Positions 10,963-21,747 are shown, numbered from the stretch's first letter. The stretch: 64,000 bases of DNA from Aquibacillus kalidii (GCF_014280935.1 NZ_JACLZI010000032.1:62001-126000), one strand, 5' to 3'. The notes: generated by a model from the sequence alone, not told the origin. Made by a program: numbers and translations.

Positions 10963-12335
10963 TGAAATTAGAAACGATTAAATCCATCATACTAGTTTTA
11001 TTAATTTCCCTTAGTTTACTTTGCACGTTTGCTATCTGGAACTATGAACCACATTATGAATCTGCAGATGGAGATCGAGCAACGGAGGCTAAACTTGCTG
11101 GGCATGAGGAGACTAAAAAAAGTATTATTCAGCCCTCGCAGCTTCTCTTTCACGAAGGTGATGATGTTCTAGGCTTAGCCAATAAAGAGGAAGAAGATAT
11201 GCTTTATAAAAGTTTTCTAGAAGATTGGTCTTTTTATGATTTTAAAATGGTTGATTTTATGGATAAAAGTGAAGTAATGCCAGACAATTATGTGGAAATT
11301 ATTTTTCCGACTGCTATTCCATCGTCTTTAATTGGGGATTTATTTACGATTGATGATAGTATGGTCTACAATAATACAAGTTTCTCGAGGATGTATATCA
11401 CAATGGACGTCAACCAAACGAAGAATCAAATTGTTTTTGAAAATGATGGTAGTGGTATTGATATTAGTGCAAATATCCAAAACATAGTTCAAGTGGTAGA
11501 TTACTTATCTGAATCCAAAGTTAACAATAAATTTCAATCGTATATTACCTATCAGAATGTTAATGATAAGCCAATTTATTTACCTAAGGATACCAAAATT
11601 GTTGCGAAACAATTCAGATATACAACAATAGATCCAGATTCGCAATCATTACAAAACATCTTGTTTAGTAATCCTTCTTCAGTGGAAAAAACCTATAGAA
11701 TGGGGTCAGGTGAAGAAGTATTTACAGATGGAAATAGAGCAATGGTTGTGTCTGGGTTACTAATGGATTACGAAAATTTCATTACATCTGAAAAAAATGA
11801 AGATAAAAGAAGTAGAGATTCAGAAAATAAAGATGGTGAACTAATTACACAGACATTAAATTTTATCAATTCACATAGTGGATGGACGGCAGAAGAAGAA
11901 GGAATTAGTTTTCAATTATTTGATTTGCAATATAACGCCGATACGAATCGTAGTGTTTTCCGGTTAACTTATCATAACTATCCGATATTTTCCCCTAAGG
12001 GGTTAGCTAATATATCGGTTACCATGCGTGACCAGAGTGTATCTGAGTACGTCAGACCACTTGTGAATTTAACTAATTCCTACGAAATTGATGAAAATGC
12101 TGGTGATGATGTTTACTCCAGTGAACAATTGATTAATGCATTAGAGAATAGCAATCAGTATAATTCTATATTAGATATTGCTTTAGGGTATCACCTTGAA
12201 GAATCGACAGGTGGACAAGTTTATGATTTGAAACCAATGTGGCACATAAAGACTTATAATGGTTGGGAAGAGTTTAACCCAGTCGAAAAGAATGTGCCTG
12301 GGGGAGGGTATAATAGTGCAATGGGGACAAATTAA
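10962..12335 (+). CDS. walH: WalH regulatory protein (YycH)
   Basis: Membrane-anchored extracellular protein that, with WalI, modulates WalK activity through the transmembrane helices. It has 457 residues, an N-terminal membrane helix (about 8–27) and a long extracytoplasmic region. It starts at ATG 10962, overlapping the walK stop, after GAGGTGGGAA. Its 3' end overlaps the start of walI by about 20 nt. The family assignment is from position and architecture. Confidence 0.93.
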   Translation: MKLETIKSIILVLLISLSLLCTFAIWNYEPHYESADGDRATEAKLAGHEETKKSIIQPSQLLFHEGDDVLGLANKEEEDMLYKSFLEDWSFYDFKMVDFMDKSEVMPDNYVEIIFPTAIPSSLIGDLFTIDDSMVYNNTSFSRMYITMDVNQTKNQIVFENDGSGIDISANIQNIVQVVDYLSESKVNNKFQSYITYQNVNDKPIYLPKDTKIVAKQFRYTTIDPDSQSLQNILFSNPSSVEKTYRMGSGEEVFTDGNRAMVVSGLLMDYENFITSEKNEDKRSRDSENKDGELITQTLNFINSHSGWTAEEEGISFQLFDLQYNADTNRSVFRLTYHNYPIFSPKGLANISVTMRDQSVSEYVRPLVNLTNSYEIDENAGDDVYSSEQLINALENSNQYNSILDIALGYHLEESTGGQVYDLKPMWHIKTYNGWEEFNPVEKNVPGGGYNSAMGTN

Positions 12336-13272
12336 ATCGCTATTTATACTCTGTTTCTTCATCTTAGACATTTTTTTAGTCTATCAATTTGTTAATAATC
12401 GGATCATAAATGAATCCTATTTACCGGAGTCAGCAGAGGAAGATAACTTAAAGAATAATGTACTAGGTTTGGACAAAGTTCCTGAAGGTGTAATCAAGGA
12501 ATCAGAACTTCATACAGTTAGAAAAGAATTTACCAAAGATGACATCGCAGAGTTAGATAAATTTGAAAATCAAAAAAGCGTTGTGATAAACAGCAATACT
12601 ATTATTTCTGTATTTGATAGCCCAGTAGAGATTAATCCTGACAGTAATTTAACTATTCTCGATAATAATGTTATAAGTTGGGAGAGTTATCAGAAATGGG
12701 GCATAGATCAAAATACGAACTCTATTCTCTTATTCCAAAAGATGGAGTACCCAATCTTTTTTAATCAAAGTGGTTTGTTACTAGTTAAATTGAATGAAGA
12801 TGGGAAAATGATTGGATATATCCAGACAATGCTAGAAAAGAAGGATGATCCAACTGACACAGAACCATTAATTAAAGCATACGAGGCTGTATCTACGCTT
12901 TATCACAATGGGAAAATACAGCCAGATGACGAAATACGTACAAATATGGTATTAGGCTATCATAATATCTTGCCATTACCTGATGGAGCTCAAGTTCTAA
13001 TTCCAACATGGGAAGTTCAATTAAAAGATGGTGATGTATTTTATGTTAATGCTGTCGAACGTCATTATCAATCTAGAGATGAAACAGTCTTTGTTGAAGA
13101 GACGTTAAGTAATTTAAGGCTGAATTTAGAAGATGCAGCTAGTGTAGAGCTTGAATTGGTTAATTTTGAAGAGGGTAGTGTAAAGGGATTAACCAAGAGT
13201 GATTTAATTACGGGAATGCTTAAGAAATTTGATGCAACAATTGGGGTGGAGAAAAATGACGTTGAACTTTAG
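12316..13272 (+). CDS. walI: WalI regulatory protein (YycI)
   Basis: Partner of WalH in controlling WalK. I place the start at GTG 12316 because a strong GGGGGAGGG site lies about 8 nt upstream and the protein then begins with [17 protein letters not shown], the usual short cytosolic lead and membrane helix. Extending to ATG 12259 would add 19 residues that read walH in another frame. The result is 318 residues with one N-terminal helix and an extracytoplasmic domain. It overlaps both walH and walJ slightly, as expected for a tightly coupled operon. Confidence 0.92.
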   Translation: MQWGQIKSLFILCFFILDIFLVYQFVNNRIINESYLPESAEEDNLKNNVLGLDKVPEGVIKESELHTVRKEFTKDDIAELDKFENQKSVVINSNTIISVFDSPVEINPDSNLTILDNNVISWESYQKWGIDQNTNSILLFQKMEYPIFFNQSGLLLVKLNEDGKMIGYIQTMLEKKDDPTDTEPLIKAYEAVSTLYHNGKIQPDDEIRTNMVLGYHNILPLPDGAQVLIPTWEVQLKDGDVFYVNAVERHYQSRDETVFVEETLSNLRLNLEDAASVELELVNFEEGSVKGLTKSDLITGMLKKFDATIGVEKNDVEL

Positions 13273-14053
13273 TGTTCTAGCTTCAGGAAGTTCGGGGAAT
13301 GCTTTTTATATAGGAACAGAAAAAGAGAAAATTTTAGTTGATGCAGGGTTAAGTGGAAAAGAAATGGAGCGTCTCTTTCATGAGGCAAGTGTTAACCCGG
13401 AAGAAATAACGAAAATACTTGTAACACATGAGCATAGTGACCATATAAAAGGGTTGGGTATTTTTGCGAGAAAATATAAATTACCAATATATGCGAATGA
13501 GAAAACGTGGAAAGCGATGGATCATGCGATTGGAAAAATAGGGCTTGATCAAAAATTCATTTTTAATATGGAGGAAATAAAGACATTTGGTGATATTGAT
13601 GTGGAGTCGTTTGGAGTATCACATGACGCAGCTGAACCAATGTTTTATACCTTTCATCATAATGGAAAGAAAGTAGCTCTTGTTACAGATCTTGGCTATG
13701 TATCTGAAAGAATTAAGAAAACGGTAGAAGATGCAGATGCGTTAGTATTTGAATCAAACCACGATGTATCTATGTTAAGAATGGGAAGATACCCATGGAG
13801 CGTAAAACGAAGAATATTAGGGGATTCTGGACATGTATCCAATGATGACTGTGCAATTGCGCTTACTGACATTATCGGAAATAAAACGAAAAGAATTTAT
13901 CTAGCCCATTTAAGTAAGGATAATAATATGAAGGAATTAGCAAGAATGTCTGTTGAAAATTATTTAAATGAGCGTGGCTATGCAATTGGAACAGAGCTAG
14001 AAATTCATGATACTGATCCAAAAGTTCCAACTCCTTTGTACGAAGTGGTTTAA
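13256..14053 (+). CDS. walJ: WalJ metallo-beta-lactamase-fold hydrolase (YycJ)
   Basis: Metal-dependent hydrolase of the metallo-beta-lactamase fold that travels with walRKHI and has been linked to DNA repair or replication coordination in related species. The start is ATG 13256, behind GGGGTGGAG; an upstream ATG at 13229 lacks a site and would overlap walI further. The 265 residues include the metal motif [10 protein letters not shown] and later histidines and aspartates (VTDLG, SGHVS, AHLSKDN). The walI stop lies 17 nt inside this gene. Confidence 0.94.
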   Translation: MTLNFSVLASGSSGNAFYIGTEKEKILVDAGLSGKEMERLFHEASVNPEEITKILVTHEHSDHIKGLGIFARKYKLPIYANEKTWKAMDHAIGKIGLDQKFIFNMEEIKTFGDIDVESFGVSHDAAEPMFYTFHHNGKKVALVTDLGYVSERIKKTVEDADALVFESNHDVSMLRMGRYPWSVKRRILGDSGHVSNDDCAIALTDIIGNKTKRIYLAHLSKDNNMKELARMSVENYLNERGYAIGTELEIHDTDPKVPTPLYEVV

Positions 14054-14110
14054 ATTTTACTTGTTTTGGCAAACTACAAGTAAGAAACCATTCTAGAAAG
14101 GGTTGGTCCA

Positions 14111-15343
14111 ATGGGATATTATGACGGTCATTATCGACCCCAAAGACGATCCAAACGAACAAATTGGCTCTTACCTACTGTAGTGGGGATTGCAATTGGA
14201 GCCTTTTTGTTTGCCTTTGCTTTACCAACATTAGTGAAAATGAACGTACTTCCTTATAACATCTTTATTCAGGATCAAACTAGTAGCGGAATAGAACAGA
14301 ACAATTCTTCCTTACAAGGTGATTTTGAAGGAATGACACAAAATATTAGTGTAGATGTATCTACACAAATTACAGACATAGTTGATGATGTCGCACCAGC
14401 GGTTGTTGGTGTTGCTAACATTCAGTCGCAATCAAACTTTTGGCAACAGGAGCAATCAGGTGAAGCTGGTACCGGTTCAGGAGTTATCTATAAGGTGGAT
14501 GATGGACGAGCTTTTGTCGTAACCAATCATCATGTTGTTGCTGGTGCAGATGAAGTAGAAGTTATCCTAACAGACGGTACGAGGGTAAAAGCAGAATTAA
14601 GAGGTAGCGACCTTTTTACAGACTTAGCTGTTTTAGAGATGGATAGCAGTAATGTAGAAAAGGTTATTGAAATGGGTAAATCTGAAAATATCAAGGTTGG
14701 AGAGCCTGCTATAGCGATTGGTAATCCTTTAGGGTTGAACTTATCAGGTTCTGTCACACAGGGAATTATTAGTGGGAAGCAGCGTGCGATCCCACAGGAT
14801 TTTGATAATGACGGTAGATCAGATTGGCAAGCTGAGGTTATTCAAACCGATGCAGCAATAAATCCAGGAAACAGTGGTGGAGCTCTTATTAACATGAGTG
14901 GTAAGCTGATTGGCATTAATTCGATGAAAATTGCTCAGTCCGCTGTAGAAGGAATTGGTTTTGCCATTCCAGTTGATGATGCGATCCCGATTATTAATCA
15001 GTTAGAGCAGGCTGGTACCGTAACAAGACCGTATCTAGGAGTAGAAGCTTATTCATTGGAAGATATCGCGCAAGTTGAGTGGGAAAGAAGCTTAAGTCTA
15101 CCCGATGATATAGATGGTGGTATTTATATCAGAAGTGTAGAACCAGCTTCACCAGCTGACAAAGCAGGTTTGGTTCCATACGATGTAATTACTCAATTAG
15201 ATGATCAAAAAATCAATAATATCATTGATCTCCGAAAGCATTTGTACCAAGTGAAAGAAGTTGGAGAGGATATGGTTATTACTTATTATCGAAATGGTGA
15301 AAAGCAACAAGCTACGATAGAACTAGCATCATTAGATTATTAA
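14111..15343 (+). CDS. htrC: HtrA-type membrane-anchored serine protease (HtrC/YycK)
   Basis: Envelope quality-control protease with 410 residues. A cytosolic basic N-terminus is followed by one membrane helix (about 22–43), a trypsin-like domain (about 95–290) and one PDZ domain (about 300–400). The catalytic triad is visible: H141 in TNHHVV, D171 in FTDLAVLEM and S255 in NPGNSGGAL. ATG 14111 follows GAAAGGG. It closes the walRKHIJ cluster, as in Bacillus where it is yycK/htrC, and is followed by a good terminator. Confidence 0.94.
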   Translation: MGYYDGHYRPQRRSKRTNWLLPTVVGIAIGAFLFAFALPTLVKMNVLPYNIFIQDQTSSGIEQNNSSLQGDFEGMTQNISVDVSTQITDIVDDVAPAVVGVANIQSQSNFWQQEQSGEAGTGSGVIYKVDDGRAFVVTNHHVVAGADEVEVILTDGTRVKAELRGSDLFTDLAVLEMDSSNVEKVIEMGKSENIKVGEPAIAIGNPLGLNLSGSVTQGIISGKQRAIPQDFDNDGRSDWQAEVIQTDAAINPGNSGGALINMSGKLIGINSMKIAQSAVEGIGFAIPVDDAIPIINQLEQAGTVTRPYLGVEAYSLEDIAQVEWERSLSLPDDIDGGIYIRSVEPASPADKAGLVPYDVITQLDDQKINNIIDLRKHLYQVKEVGEDMVITYYRNGEKQQATIELASLDY

Positions 15344-15348
15344 CAGGG

Positions 15349-15372
15349 AAGACTAGGGGAAATCCTAGTCTT
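15349..15372 (+). terminator. Terminator after htrC
   Basis: AAGACTAGG / CCTAGTCTT, 9-bp arms, 6-nt loop, followed by a T-run. It ends the wal–htrC transcript. Confidence 0.88.
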
Positions 15373-15432
15373 TTTTTGTTGGCAAACCCAAGAATAAAGG
15401 CATTGCAGCTTGGTCTGTGCATAACAACAAAC

Positions 15433-15619
15433 TTATACACACCCTGTGGATTAACCTGAGGATAACTTTCTATATATGGTAGCGAACACGTATTCTGATA
15501 CAAAATAGCAAATGGGGTTGTGGATATGTGGATAGAATCTGTTGATAACCTGTTTGTGACTGGGGAAAGTTTGTTGATAAAGTCACTTTTTGTCGTGTTG
15601 TGTACAATTATGTGTATAA
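15433..15619. promoter_or_regulatory. Cluster of eight DnaA-box-like sites
   Basis: The 400-bp gap between htrC and manA contains eight 9-mers matching TTATNCACA / TGTGNATAA with 0–1 mismatch within 187 bp: TTATACACA (15433–15441), TGTGGATTA (15445–15453), TGAGGATAA (15457–15465), TGTGGATAT (15519–15527), TGTGGATAG (15527–15535), TGTTGATAA (15540–15548 and 15572–15580), and TGTGTATAA (15611–15619). Seven point the same way; the first is opposite. No ORF covers the region. The density is far above chance, so DnaA binding is likely; the role (origin-like, titration or gene regulation) is inference. Confidence 0.75.
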
Positions 15620-15742
15620 GTAATAAATGGATTAATAAAAACGATTAAGATTCAATTGATTTCATGTTGTACACATAGTATCTTAAGTAAGAGACATAAA
15701 ATTATAGTTGTTAATGATCCTAGTATTTAAGGAGAGTATAAG

Positions 15743-16699
15743 ATGTATAAAGAGCCTATCTTTTTAAAGCCAGTTTTTCAGGAAAGAATATGGGGTGGAA
15801 CAAAGCTTCAAACAGAGTTTCACTATGACATTCCATATGAACATACAGGTGAAGCATGGGTTATTTCTGCACATCCTAATGGGCCAAGTACGATACTAAA
15901 TGGCGAATTAAAAGGCTTCACACTAAAGGATGCTTGGGAAAAAAATGGGGAGTTATTTAATAAGGCAGAAGATAATGAGGAAGAATATCCTTTATTAATA
16001 AAGATATTAGATGCCAATGATGATTTATCTGTCCAAGTTCATCCAGATGATACATATGCAAGAGAGGTAGAGAAACAACCATATGGTAAAACAGAGTGTT
16101 GGTATATTTTAAGTGCAGAGCCTGGAGCTGAAATTATATTTGGTCATCATGCGAAGACTCAAGACGAATTAAAAGCGATGGTGGCAGATGGTAAATGGGA
16201 TGATTTGTTAAGAAGGGTTCCGGTTAAAGCAGGCGACTTTGTCTATGTTCCAAGTGGCACCATTCATGCTATTGGAAAAGGGATCGTTATATTGGAAACA
16301 CAACAGAGCTCTGATATTACATACCGAGTTTATGATTATGATCGAACAGATGCACAAGGAAATACGAGAGAATTACATCTAGACGCTGCTATAAAGGTGA
16401 CGAATGTTCCACATGAAACAATGAACATTGATCAATCTGAATCGGAAAGTAATGGGTTAAAGGTGAAAAGGTTAGTCGAAGAACAATATTTCACTGTTTA
16501 CCACTGGCAACTAGATGGAGAGGTTGATCAAAGCTTAACGAATGATTTTCTGCAAATTAGCGTAGTAGATGGAAAGGGTCAGATTGTAGTTGAAGGCAAT
16601 GCCTTCGATATTGCTAAGGGCGATAATTTCATTTTACCTTCAACGATTGATAGCTATACATTATCAGGTAATGCGGAATTTATCGTATCACATCCGTAA
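15743..16699 (+). CDS. manA: Mannose-6-phosphate isomerase, class I
   Basis: Zinc enzyme interconverting mannose-6-phosphate and fructose-6-phosphate, 318 residues, the length typical of the short Bacillus type. Characteristic stretches: the N-terminal PVFQERIWGGTKL, the metal-site region VQVHPDD, ECWYIL, and VPSGTIHAIGKG, plus QQSSDITYRVYDYDR. ATG 15743 follows AAGGAGAG. It stands alone between the DnaA-box cluster and a terminator; no PTS or sugar genes are adjacent. Confidence 0.95.
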   Translation: MYKEPIFLKPVFQERIWGGTKLQTEFHYDIPYEHTGEAWVISAHPNGPSTILNGELKGFTLKDAWEKNGELFNKAEDNEEEYPLLIKILDANDDLSVQVHPDDTYAREVEKQPYGKTECWYILSAEPGAEIIFGHHAKTQDELKAMVADGKWDDLLRRVPVKAGDFVYVPSGTIHAIGKGIVILETQQSSDITYRVYDYDRTDAQGNTRELHLDAAIKVTNVPHETMNIDQSESESNGLKVKRLVEEQYFTVYHWQLDGEVDQSLTNDFLQISVVDGKGQIVVEGNAFDIAKGDNFILPSTIDSYTLSGNAEFIVSHP

Positions 16700-16710
16700 T
16701 TTATCCTTTA

Positions 16711-16740
16711 AAAGGTTCAGGGAGCGAATCCTGGGCCTTT
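16711..16740 (+). terminator. Terminator after manA
   Basis: AAAGGTTCAGG / CCTGGGCCTTT, with two G·U pairs in the stem and an 8-nt loop, followed by TTATT. Confidence 0.75.
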
Positions 16741-16840
16741 TATTAATTCTATGTAAAATTTAGGTAAAGTTACTTCTATACCTCTTCTTCAAAAATTGTC
16801 GATTATGTATGATAGGTACATAGTATGAAGGAGGCAGCAT

Positions 16841-18580
16841 ATGAAGAAGAGGGAAGAGTTTACAGCTAATCTAACTATTCGTACACGTCTTGTGATTAGT
16901 TTCTCAGTGGTATTACTATTACTAATCATTATGAGCATAGTTACTTATAATAAGATGAGTGCAATAACAAATAACAATAAAGAAATAGATCAAATGTCCC
17001 TACCGATTATGATTCAAGCAACTAGTATGAATAACGACCTATTATACATAAACAAGCTAATAAATGAGCTAACTAGTACGACGATGACAGTGACCATGAA
17101 GAATATTGAGCGTGATATAGTGTCAACTATGGAGAAGTTAGAAATGAGTAAAAAAGAGATGGAACCAATTGTTACACAATTGGATAATAAAAATGTGGCT
17201 ATACAATATAAAGAATTCGTTACACATAGTGACAACTATAAGCAGTTAGTCGAAAATGTCATTTCTAATTCTAAAAATGGTAATTATGATGTAGCTAAGG
17301 ACGAAGCTTATAAGAGTATCGCATACTTTGACCGAGCGAATAATTCGATTTTAAAGATTGTGGATAACGCAAATGAAACGATAAAGGCTAGAGTGAAACA
17401 ATCTGTTACACTTAGTCAAGAAGGAATTAGTTGGAATATCATTATAAGTATAGGATCTATTATTGTGACCGTTGCTCTAATATATTTATCAGTCATACTT
17501 ATTACAAAACCGCTAGCCAAAATATCTAAGCAGGTTGAAAGAGTGGCAAAAGGAGACTTTACCGTTCCATCTTTAAAGGTTCATACAAAGGATGAGCTAG
17601 GAAGTCTAACGAATAACTTTAACATAATGACTGAATCATTAGGACAAGTCCTAAAAGGTGTTATTGATAATATCAAGCATGTCAACATAACGGCTGAACA
17701 ACTTTCCCATAACGCGGAGGAGACAAAGAGCGGTGTCACACAAGTGGCGGCATCGATGGAATCCGTTTCATCGGAAACAATGGATCAATTAGATAGTATC
17801 GAAAGAATGAATGATTATATGAATGATATATCCAATCAAATCGATCAGGTAGAGAACAATATCGAAACCGTAACAGGCTTATCTAGTGTAGCTAAACAGA
17901 AAGCTTCAGACGGTATGGGAGATATGCAAGAAATCGTTAATCAAATCAACCAAATAGAATCTAAAGTGAAGCAATCCGAGCAAAGGATTAATATTCTAGG
18001 TGGTAAAACAAATCAAATTAATTCTATTGTCTCCGTAATCAGCGATTTAGCAAGCCAAACCAATTTGCTATCTTTAAACGCAGCTATTGAAGCAGCTAGA
18101 GCAGGGGAATCTGGTAAGGGGTTTGCAGTAGTGGCAGATGAAGTGAGAAAGTTGGCTAACCAGTCTGCTAACGCGACAGAGAAAATAAGCGCAATAATCC
18201 AAGATGTACAACAAGAGTCCGTTTATGCGGTAGAGACGATGAAGCAAACAAAGGATTCAACTGAAAATGGAAAAGAAATTATTTTGAACACAAAAGGAAG
18301 ATTTGAAGAAATAGTTGATTCTACGGAAAATGTATCCTTGCATGTAAATGATGTAATGGTAAATATGGAGAAGGTTTCTAGTAGAATACGAAAAGTACGA
18401 GAAACTATTCAGCAGGTAAGTGGAGTTGCCAAGCATAACTCATCTAATGCAGAAATTGTAGCAGGCATAGCAGAGGAAGTGAGTGCTGCTTTTGAAGAGG
18501 TCTCTGCCACACTGCATGGATTATCCACTATGAGTGATCATCTAAATCAAAAGGTAGATAGGTTTGTTCTAGATAACTAG
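16841..18580 (+). CDS. Methyl-accepting chemotaxis protein
   Basis: Membrane chemoreceptor that signals to CheA/CheW. Its 579 residues comprise TM1 (about 18–38), an extracellular four-helix-bundle sensor region (about 40–190), TM2 (about 193–216), HAMP (about 217–270) and a long coiled-coil signalling domain with the hairpin tip around [15 protein letters not shown] and [16 protein letters not shown] 16841 follows AAGGAGG. The ligand cannot be predicted. It is monocistronic; its terminator is shared with the convergent DoxX gene. Confidence 0.95.
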   Translation: MKKREEFTANLTIRTRLVISFSVVLLLLIIMSIVTYNKMSAITNNNKEIDQMSLPIMIQATSMNNDLLYINKLINELTSTTMTVTMKNIERDIVSTMEKLEMSKKEMEPIVTQLDNKNVAIQYKEFVTHSDNYKQLVENVISNSKNGNYDVAKDEAYKSIAYFDRANNSILKIVDNANETIKARVKQSVTLSQEGISWNIIISIGSIIVTVALIYLSVILITKPLAKISKQVERVAKGDFTVPSLKVHTKDELGSLTNNFNIMTESLGQVLKGVIDNIKHVNITAEQLSHNAEETKSGVTQVAASMESVSSETMDQLDSIERMNDYMNDISNQIDQVENNIETVTGLSSVAKQKASDGMGDMQEIVNQINQIESKVKQSEQRINILGGKTNQINSIVSVISDLASQTNLLSLNAAIEAARAGESGKGFAVVADEVRKLANQSANATEKISAIIQDVQQESVYAVETMKQTKDSTENGKEIILNTKGRFEEIVDSTENVSLHVNDVMVNMEKVSSRIRKVRETIQQVSGVAKHNSSNAEIVAGIAEEVSAAFEEVSATLHGLSTMSDHLNQKVDRFVLDN

Positions 18581-18610
18581 AAAACTCAGGTTCTCGTAAC
18601 CTGAGTTTTC
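18580..18610. terminator. Bidirectional terminator between chemoreceptor and DoxX genes
   Basis: GAAAACTCAGGTT / AACCTGAGTTTTC, perfect 13-bp arms and a 5-nt loop, lying between convergent genes. Confidence 0.88.
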
Positions 18611-18612
18611 TT

Positions 18613-18975
18613 TTACTTATGGTTTTTCCAAGTAATCCAAAGAAGAATAAGGGTAATAATATCTAATCTTGCTTCAAAGGCAAAGGAGAAGAATCCCTGA
18701 TGTAAAAGTGGAATTTTGGTTAGTAGGATAGCGGCAATTATAATCACCATGAGTGGTATGGTTGCATTTCGAACGTAGTAATTTAAGATTAGGAGTATCC
18801 CACAAACAAATTCTACAATTGCCACAACTAGAACCATCGTTGCCGGATTGGGAATGCCAAAGCTAGCAAAAGCACTAACAAAATTCCCGACAAATAACTT
18901 CATAATTGCTGAGGCGATAAAGATATAGCCAACTCCATAACGTATTAATTGTAGAGAGGTTAGATTTCGAGCCAT
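18613..18975 (-). CDS. DoxX-like membrane protein
   Basis: A 120-residue protein with four predicted membrane helices and the DoxX-family look of the N-terminus (RYGVGYIFIASAIMKLF). Members of this family are small inner-membrane proteins, some linked to thiol/redox or oxidative stress functions; no specific role can be given here. The start codon is preceded on the minus strand by AAAGGTGGTGAC. It is monocistronic and convergent with the chemoreceptor gene. Confidence 0.8.
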   Translation of the reverse strand: MARNLTSLQLIRYGVGYIFIASAIMKLFVGNFVSAFASFGIPNPATMVLVVAIVEFVCGILLILNYYVRNATIPLMVIIIAAILLTKIPLLHQGFFSFAFEARLDIITLILLWITWKNHK

Positions 18976-19081
18976 AGGATGTCACCACCTTTTAGAAGTT
19001 GATACTTATATGTATGCAGGTAGTGAGACAACCTATGATAATTTTATTGAAACAAAAAGAGAAGGAACTGAGTCCTCCTCT

Positions 19082-19444
19082 TTAGTAACCAACCTCAACG
19101 GAAGCATTAACAATATACATTAAGTCATTCTTGTCATCTTTGTCCTCTAATACAATTCCACTTGTTGTAGCCATGCCACCATCCATAACTTCTACATTGA
19201 CGGTACCATAAGGAATTTCTTGTTTAATGCGTTCGATGTCTAACTTTTCTTTGTCCATCGGAACAGCTAGCTTCACATTTACTATCATATTATGTAGGGA
19301 TTGTTCTGGTAAATAATTTTTGATACCCGGCATTGAATTGTAATGGATAGCATTTTCCACAGCTCGAACAGCTGCCTTTGTAATATCCTGTCCATGTACA
19401 TCTATTCCCGTTCCAGTTTCGATAAATATAATCCGTTCCATCAT
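19082..19444 (-). CDS. Lin0512-family protein
   Basis: A 120-residue soluble protein that resembles the Lin0512 family (short conserved proteins of unknown function). The typical opening is a strand followed by GTGIDVHGQD and TKAAVRAVENAI, and the C-terminus ends with NASVEVGY. The ATG follows AGGAGGGTAATG on the minus strand. It is transcribed away from rlmH, with a divergent intergenic region of 124 nt. No catalytic residues can be assigned. Confidence 0.75.
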   Translation of the reverse strand: MMERIIFIETGTGIDVHGQDITKAAVRAVENAIHYNSMPGIKNYLPEQSLHNMIVNVKLAVPMDKEKLDIERIKQEIPYGTVNVEVMDGGMATTSGIVLEDKDDKNDLMYIVNASVEVGY

Positions 19445-19568
19445 TACCCTCCTAGGATAAACATAGTGTTTTTGTATCTCTTTCTAGGTTAAGATAAAAT
19501 ATGAGGTAAATCAATTATGCGATATGACAATTTTATAAAAACTAGTTGTAATTAAGAGAGGGTTCATT

Positions 19569-20048
19569 ATGAAAATATCAATTGTGACTGTCGGAAAACT
19601 AAAAGAGAAATATCTAAAGCAAGGGATACAAGAATATACGAAGCGGTTAGGGGCGTATGCCACTATAGAGATTATAGAAGTACCTGATGAAAAGGCACCA
19701 GAAAATATGAGTCAAGCGGAAATGGAGGAGGTTAAGCGAAAAGAAGGTGATAAAATTCTGACAAAAATCGCCACAGATGCCTACGTTATTTCCCTGGAAA
19801 TAAACGGACAGATGCTTTCCTCTGAAAAGTTTGCCGAAAAATTAGACCAATTGGCGACACATGGCAAAAGCAAAATTGCTCTAGTTATTGGTGGATCATT
19901 AGGATTAAGTGATGCAGTACAGAAGCGGAGTGACTTCGCATTGTCTTTTTCTAAGATGACATTCCCACATCAGTTGATGAGGTTGGTGTTGTTGGAGCAG
20001 GTTTATCGGGCGTTTCGGATTAATAGGGGGGAACCGTATCATAAATAA
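19569..20048 (+). CDS. rlmH: 23S rRNA pseudouridine-1915 N3-methyltransferase RlmH; integration target
   Basis: SPOUT-fold methyltransferase that modifies pseudouridine 1915 of 23S rRNA in assembled ribosomes. It has 159 residues; the SAM-binding knot segment VIGGSLGLS and the conserved end [11 protein letters not shown] are intact. This gene (orfX in staphylococci) is the attachment gene of SCC elements, whose Ccr recombinases act at the last codons. Here the serine-recombinase gene of an island begins immediately beyond and actually overlaps antisense, so the rlmH 3' end is the left attachment junction and insertion has preserved the coding sequence. Confidence 0.96.
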   Translation: MKISIVTVGKLKEKYLKQGIQEYTKRLGAYATIEIIEVPDEKAPENMSQAEMEEVKRKEGDKILTKIATDAYVISLEINGQMLSSEKFAEKLDQLATHGKSKIALVIGGSLGLSDAVQKRSDFALSFSKMTFPHQLMRLVLLEQVYRAFRINRGEPYHK

Positions 20049-21710
20049 GGGTAAAATATTAAGGGAAGATAAGGCTTCCCTAAAGTTTTCCTCCCTTGAA
20101 GATGGCTCTTCCATGAAGGTTGTATCTAGCGGAGCAATGCAGTTTATTTCAGACATTTTATTAATTAATATACTAGAGCTACCTTGTAAAGCCTCAATGG
20201 TGAAATCAAACATCAAATTGATGCTCTTGATTTGTCGCCCTTCTTTGTGGGATACCTTTTCCTTGGTTATTTGGATATCCTTTATAAAGAGTGCAAGTAG
20301 CTCCTTCTTTTCTGTGGCATCTGCTTTATCCAGTAGCATATCAATGTTTTTAAGAAGATGAGAAAGAGCTTCAGCGTCGATGGGATCTTTACTGATGGTT
20401 TGTAGCTCTATTTCAACTTTCTCTATTTGACTCTCAATGGTTACCAGTAGTTTTTTCTGTTCTAGCATTTTCTTACTATAAATATCCTTTAGATCAGGAT
20501 CATCCATAAGTAATGTCACTAGATTATCTAACTGTTTTTCAATCTTTCTTTTATTTTTAAACAATCGCTTTTGCTCGTTAAGTAACGGTGATTCAGCATT
20601 TAATCGTTCAGCGTTCATTTTTTCTACTAGTTTGTCAATAAAGTAAGGAATTGTCACAATACGCTTTAATTCGTCAATAATATGCTGTTCAGCTTTATCA
20701 GCATTAATAGTATGAGCTTGGCATGCAGTTCTACCTTTGTTTTTATATTGACCGCATTGATAAAGTCTATATTGCTTTCCATTTTTCCCTCTAGATTTTG
20801 CCGCAGTCATTCCATATCCGCATTCAGGACAGCGAAGTAGGCGCCCTAAGAAATATGGCTTTGAAGATTGTGCAGGACGGAAGGAGCGTGTTTTCAATTT
20901 TTGTTGCACTTGATTCCAAAGCTCCATTTCGATTATTGGTGAGTGTATGCCATCTTTAATGATGGGATTATTATTTTTACCCTTCCGTCTTTTCTCTGAC
21001 CAATTCTCATGCTGATTATAACGAATTTTCCCAATGTATAATGGATTCTCTAAGATACCTTTAATGGTTGCGATAGAAAAATCCTTCTTCTTTTTTGTTT
21101 TATAACCAAGCTTGTTCATTTCATAGGCAATTTTCTTATAGCCATGTCCTTTACTTGCTAGGATAAATATCTCTTTTACAATGTTTGCTTCAACTTCATT
21201 GATGATTAATTCTTTGTTAATCACATCATAACCAAGCACTATTCCACCATTCCACATTCCTTGATTAGCTCGTTGATTCATTCCCATCTTTACACGATCA
21301 ATTATCGTTGCACGTTCCATTTCAGCAACAGAGCTCATAACAGTATAGAACATCTTACCACCAGGTGTGGTTGTGTCGATGCTTTCCGAATAACTCATTA
21401 ACTGAACATTGTGTTTTTCAAGAGTTTCGACAATCTCAAGTGAATCTCTAGTTTTACGTGCCAATCGGTCTAATTTATATGTGATAACAGTATCAAATTC
21501 ACCATTTTTTGACTCTTTCAGTAGTCGCTGCATTTGTGGTCTACCCTCAATACTCTTTCCACTACGTCCTTCATCAATATATTCATCAATAATTTGAATG
21601 TCACGTTGCTTGGCATAGTCATAGAGAAGCTGCTTTTGCGCCTCTATACTGTATCCTTCTGTTGCTTGTTCCTCTATACTTACTCGTGCGTAGATTACTC
21701 CTTTTAGCAT
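19905..21710 (-). CDS. Large serine recombinase of the island (SCC Ccr-like / integrase)
   Basis: Site-specific recombinase expected to integrate and excise the island at rlmH. Order: N-terminal resolvase catalytic domain (about 1–150, nucleophile S11 in YARVS), 'recombinase' domain (about 165–275), zinc ribbon (about 305–350; CPECGYG … [14 protein letters not shown]), coiled coil (about 385–460) and tail. The frame runs through the attachment junction, so its last ~48 residues are read from the antisense of rlmH; these are host-derived, and the free circle would encode a different C-terminus. ATG 21710 follows AAGGAGGAAT. Whether it belongs with CcrA, CcrB, CcrC or phage integrases needs alignment. 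Confidence 0.9.
   Translation of the reverse strand: MLKGVIYARVSIEEQATEGYSIEAQKQLLYDYAKQRDIQIIDEYIDEGRSGKSIEGRPQMQRLLKESKNGEFDTVITYKLDRLARKTRDSLEIVETLEKHNVQLMSYSESIDTTTPGGKMFYTVMSSVAEMERATIIDRVKMGMNQRANQGMWNGGIVLGYDVINKELIINEVEANIVKEIFILASKGHGYKKIAYEMNKLGYKTKKKKDFSIATIKGILENPLYIGKIRYNQHENWSEKRRKGKNNNPIIKDGIHSPIIEMELWNQVQQKLKTRSFRPAQSSKPYFLGRLLRCPECGYGMTAAKSRGKNGKQYRLYQCGQYKNKGRTACQAHTINADKAEQHIIDELKRIVTIPYFIDKLVEKMNAERLNAESPLLNEQKRLFKNKRKIEKQLDNLVTLLMDDPDLKDIYSKKMLEQKKLLVTIESQIEKVEIELQTISKDPIDAEALSHLLKNIDMLLDKADATEKKELLALFIKDIQITKEKVSHKEGRQIKSINLMFDFTIEALQGSSSILINKMSEINCIAPLDTTFMEEPSSREENFREALSSLNILPLFMIRFPPINPKRPINLLQQHQPHQLMWECHLRKRQCEVTPLLYCIT
20030..20082. other. Left attachment junction (attL) and adjacent hairpin
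   Basis: The rlmH end reads GAACCGTATCATAAATAA, closely matching the core recognised by staphylococcal Ccr recombinases (…TATCATAA…). Just beyond the stop codon is a perfect 7-bp-arm hairpin, AGGGAAG / CTTCCCT (20062–20068 / 20075–20081), inside the recombinase gene's terminal region. The exact crossover cannot be set without the matching attR, which I could not identify. Confidence 0.6.
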
Positions 21711-21747
21711 TAAGATTCCTCCTTAAATTTGACTAAGCAAGTTTTAT

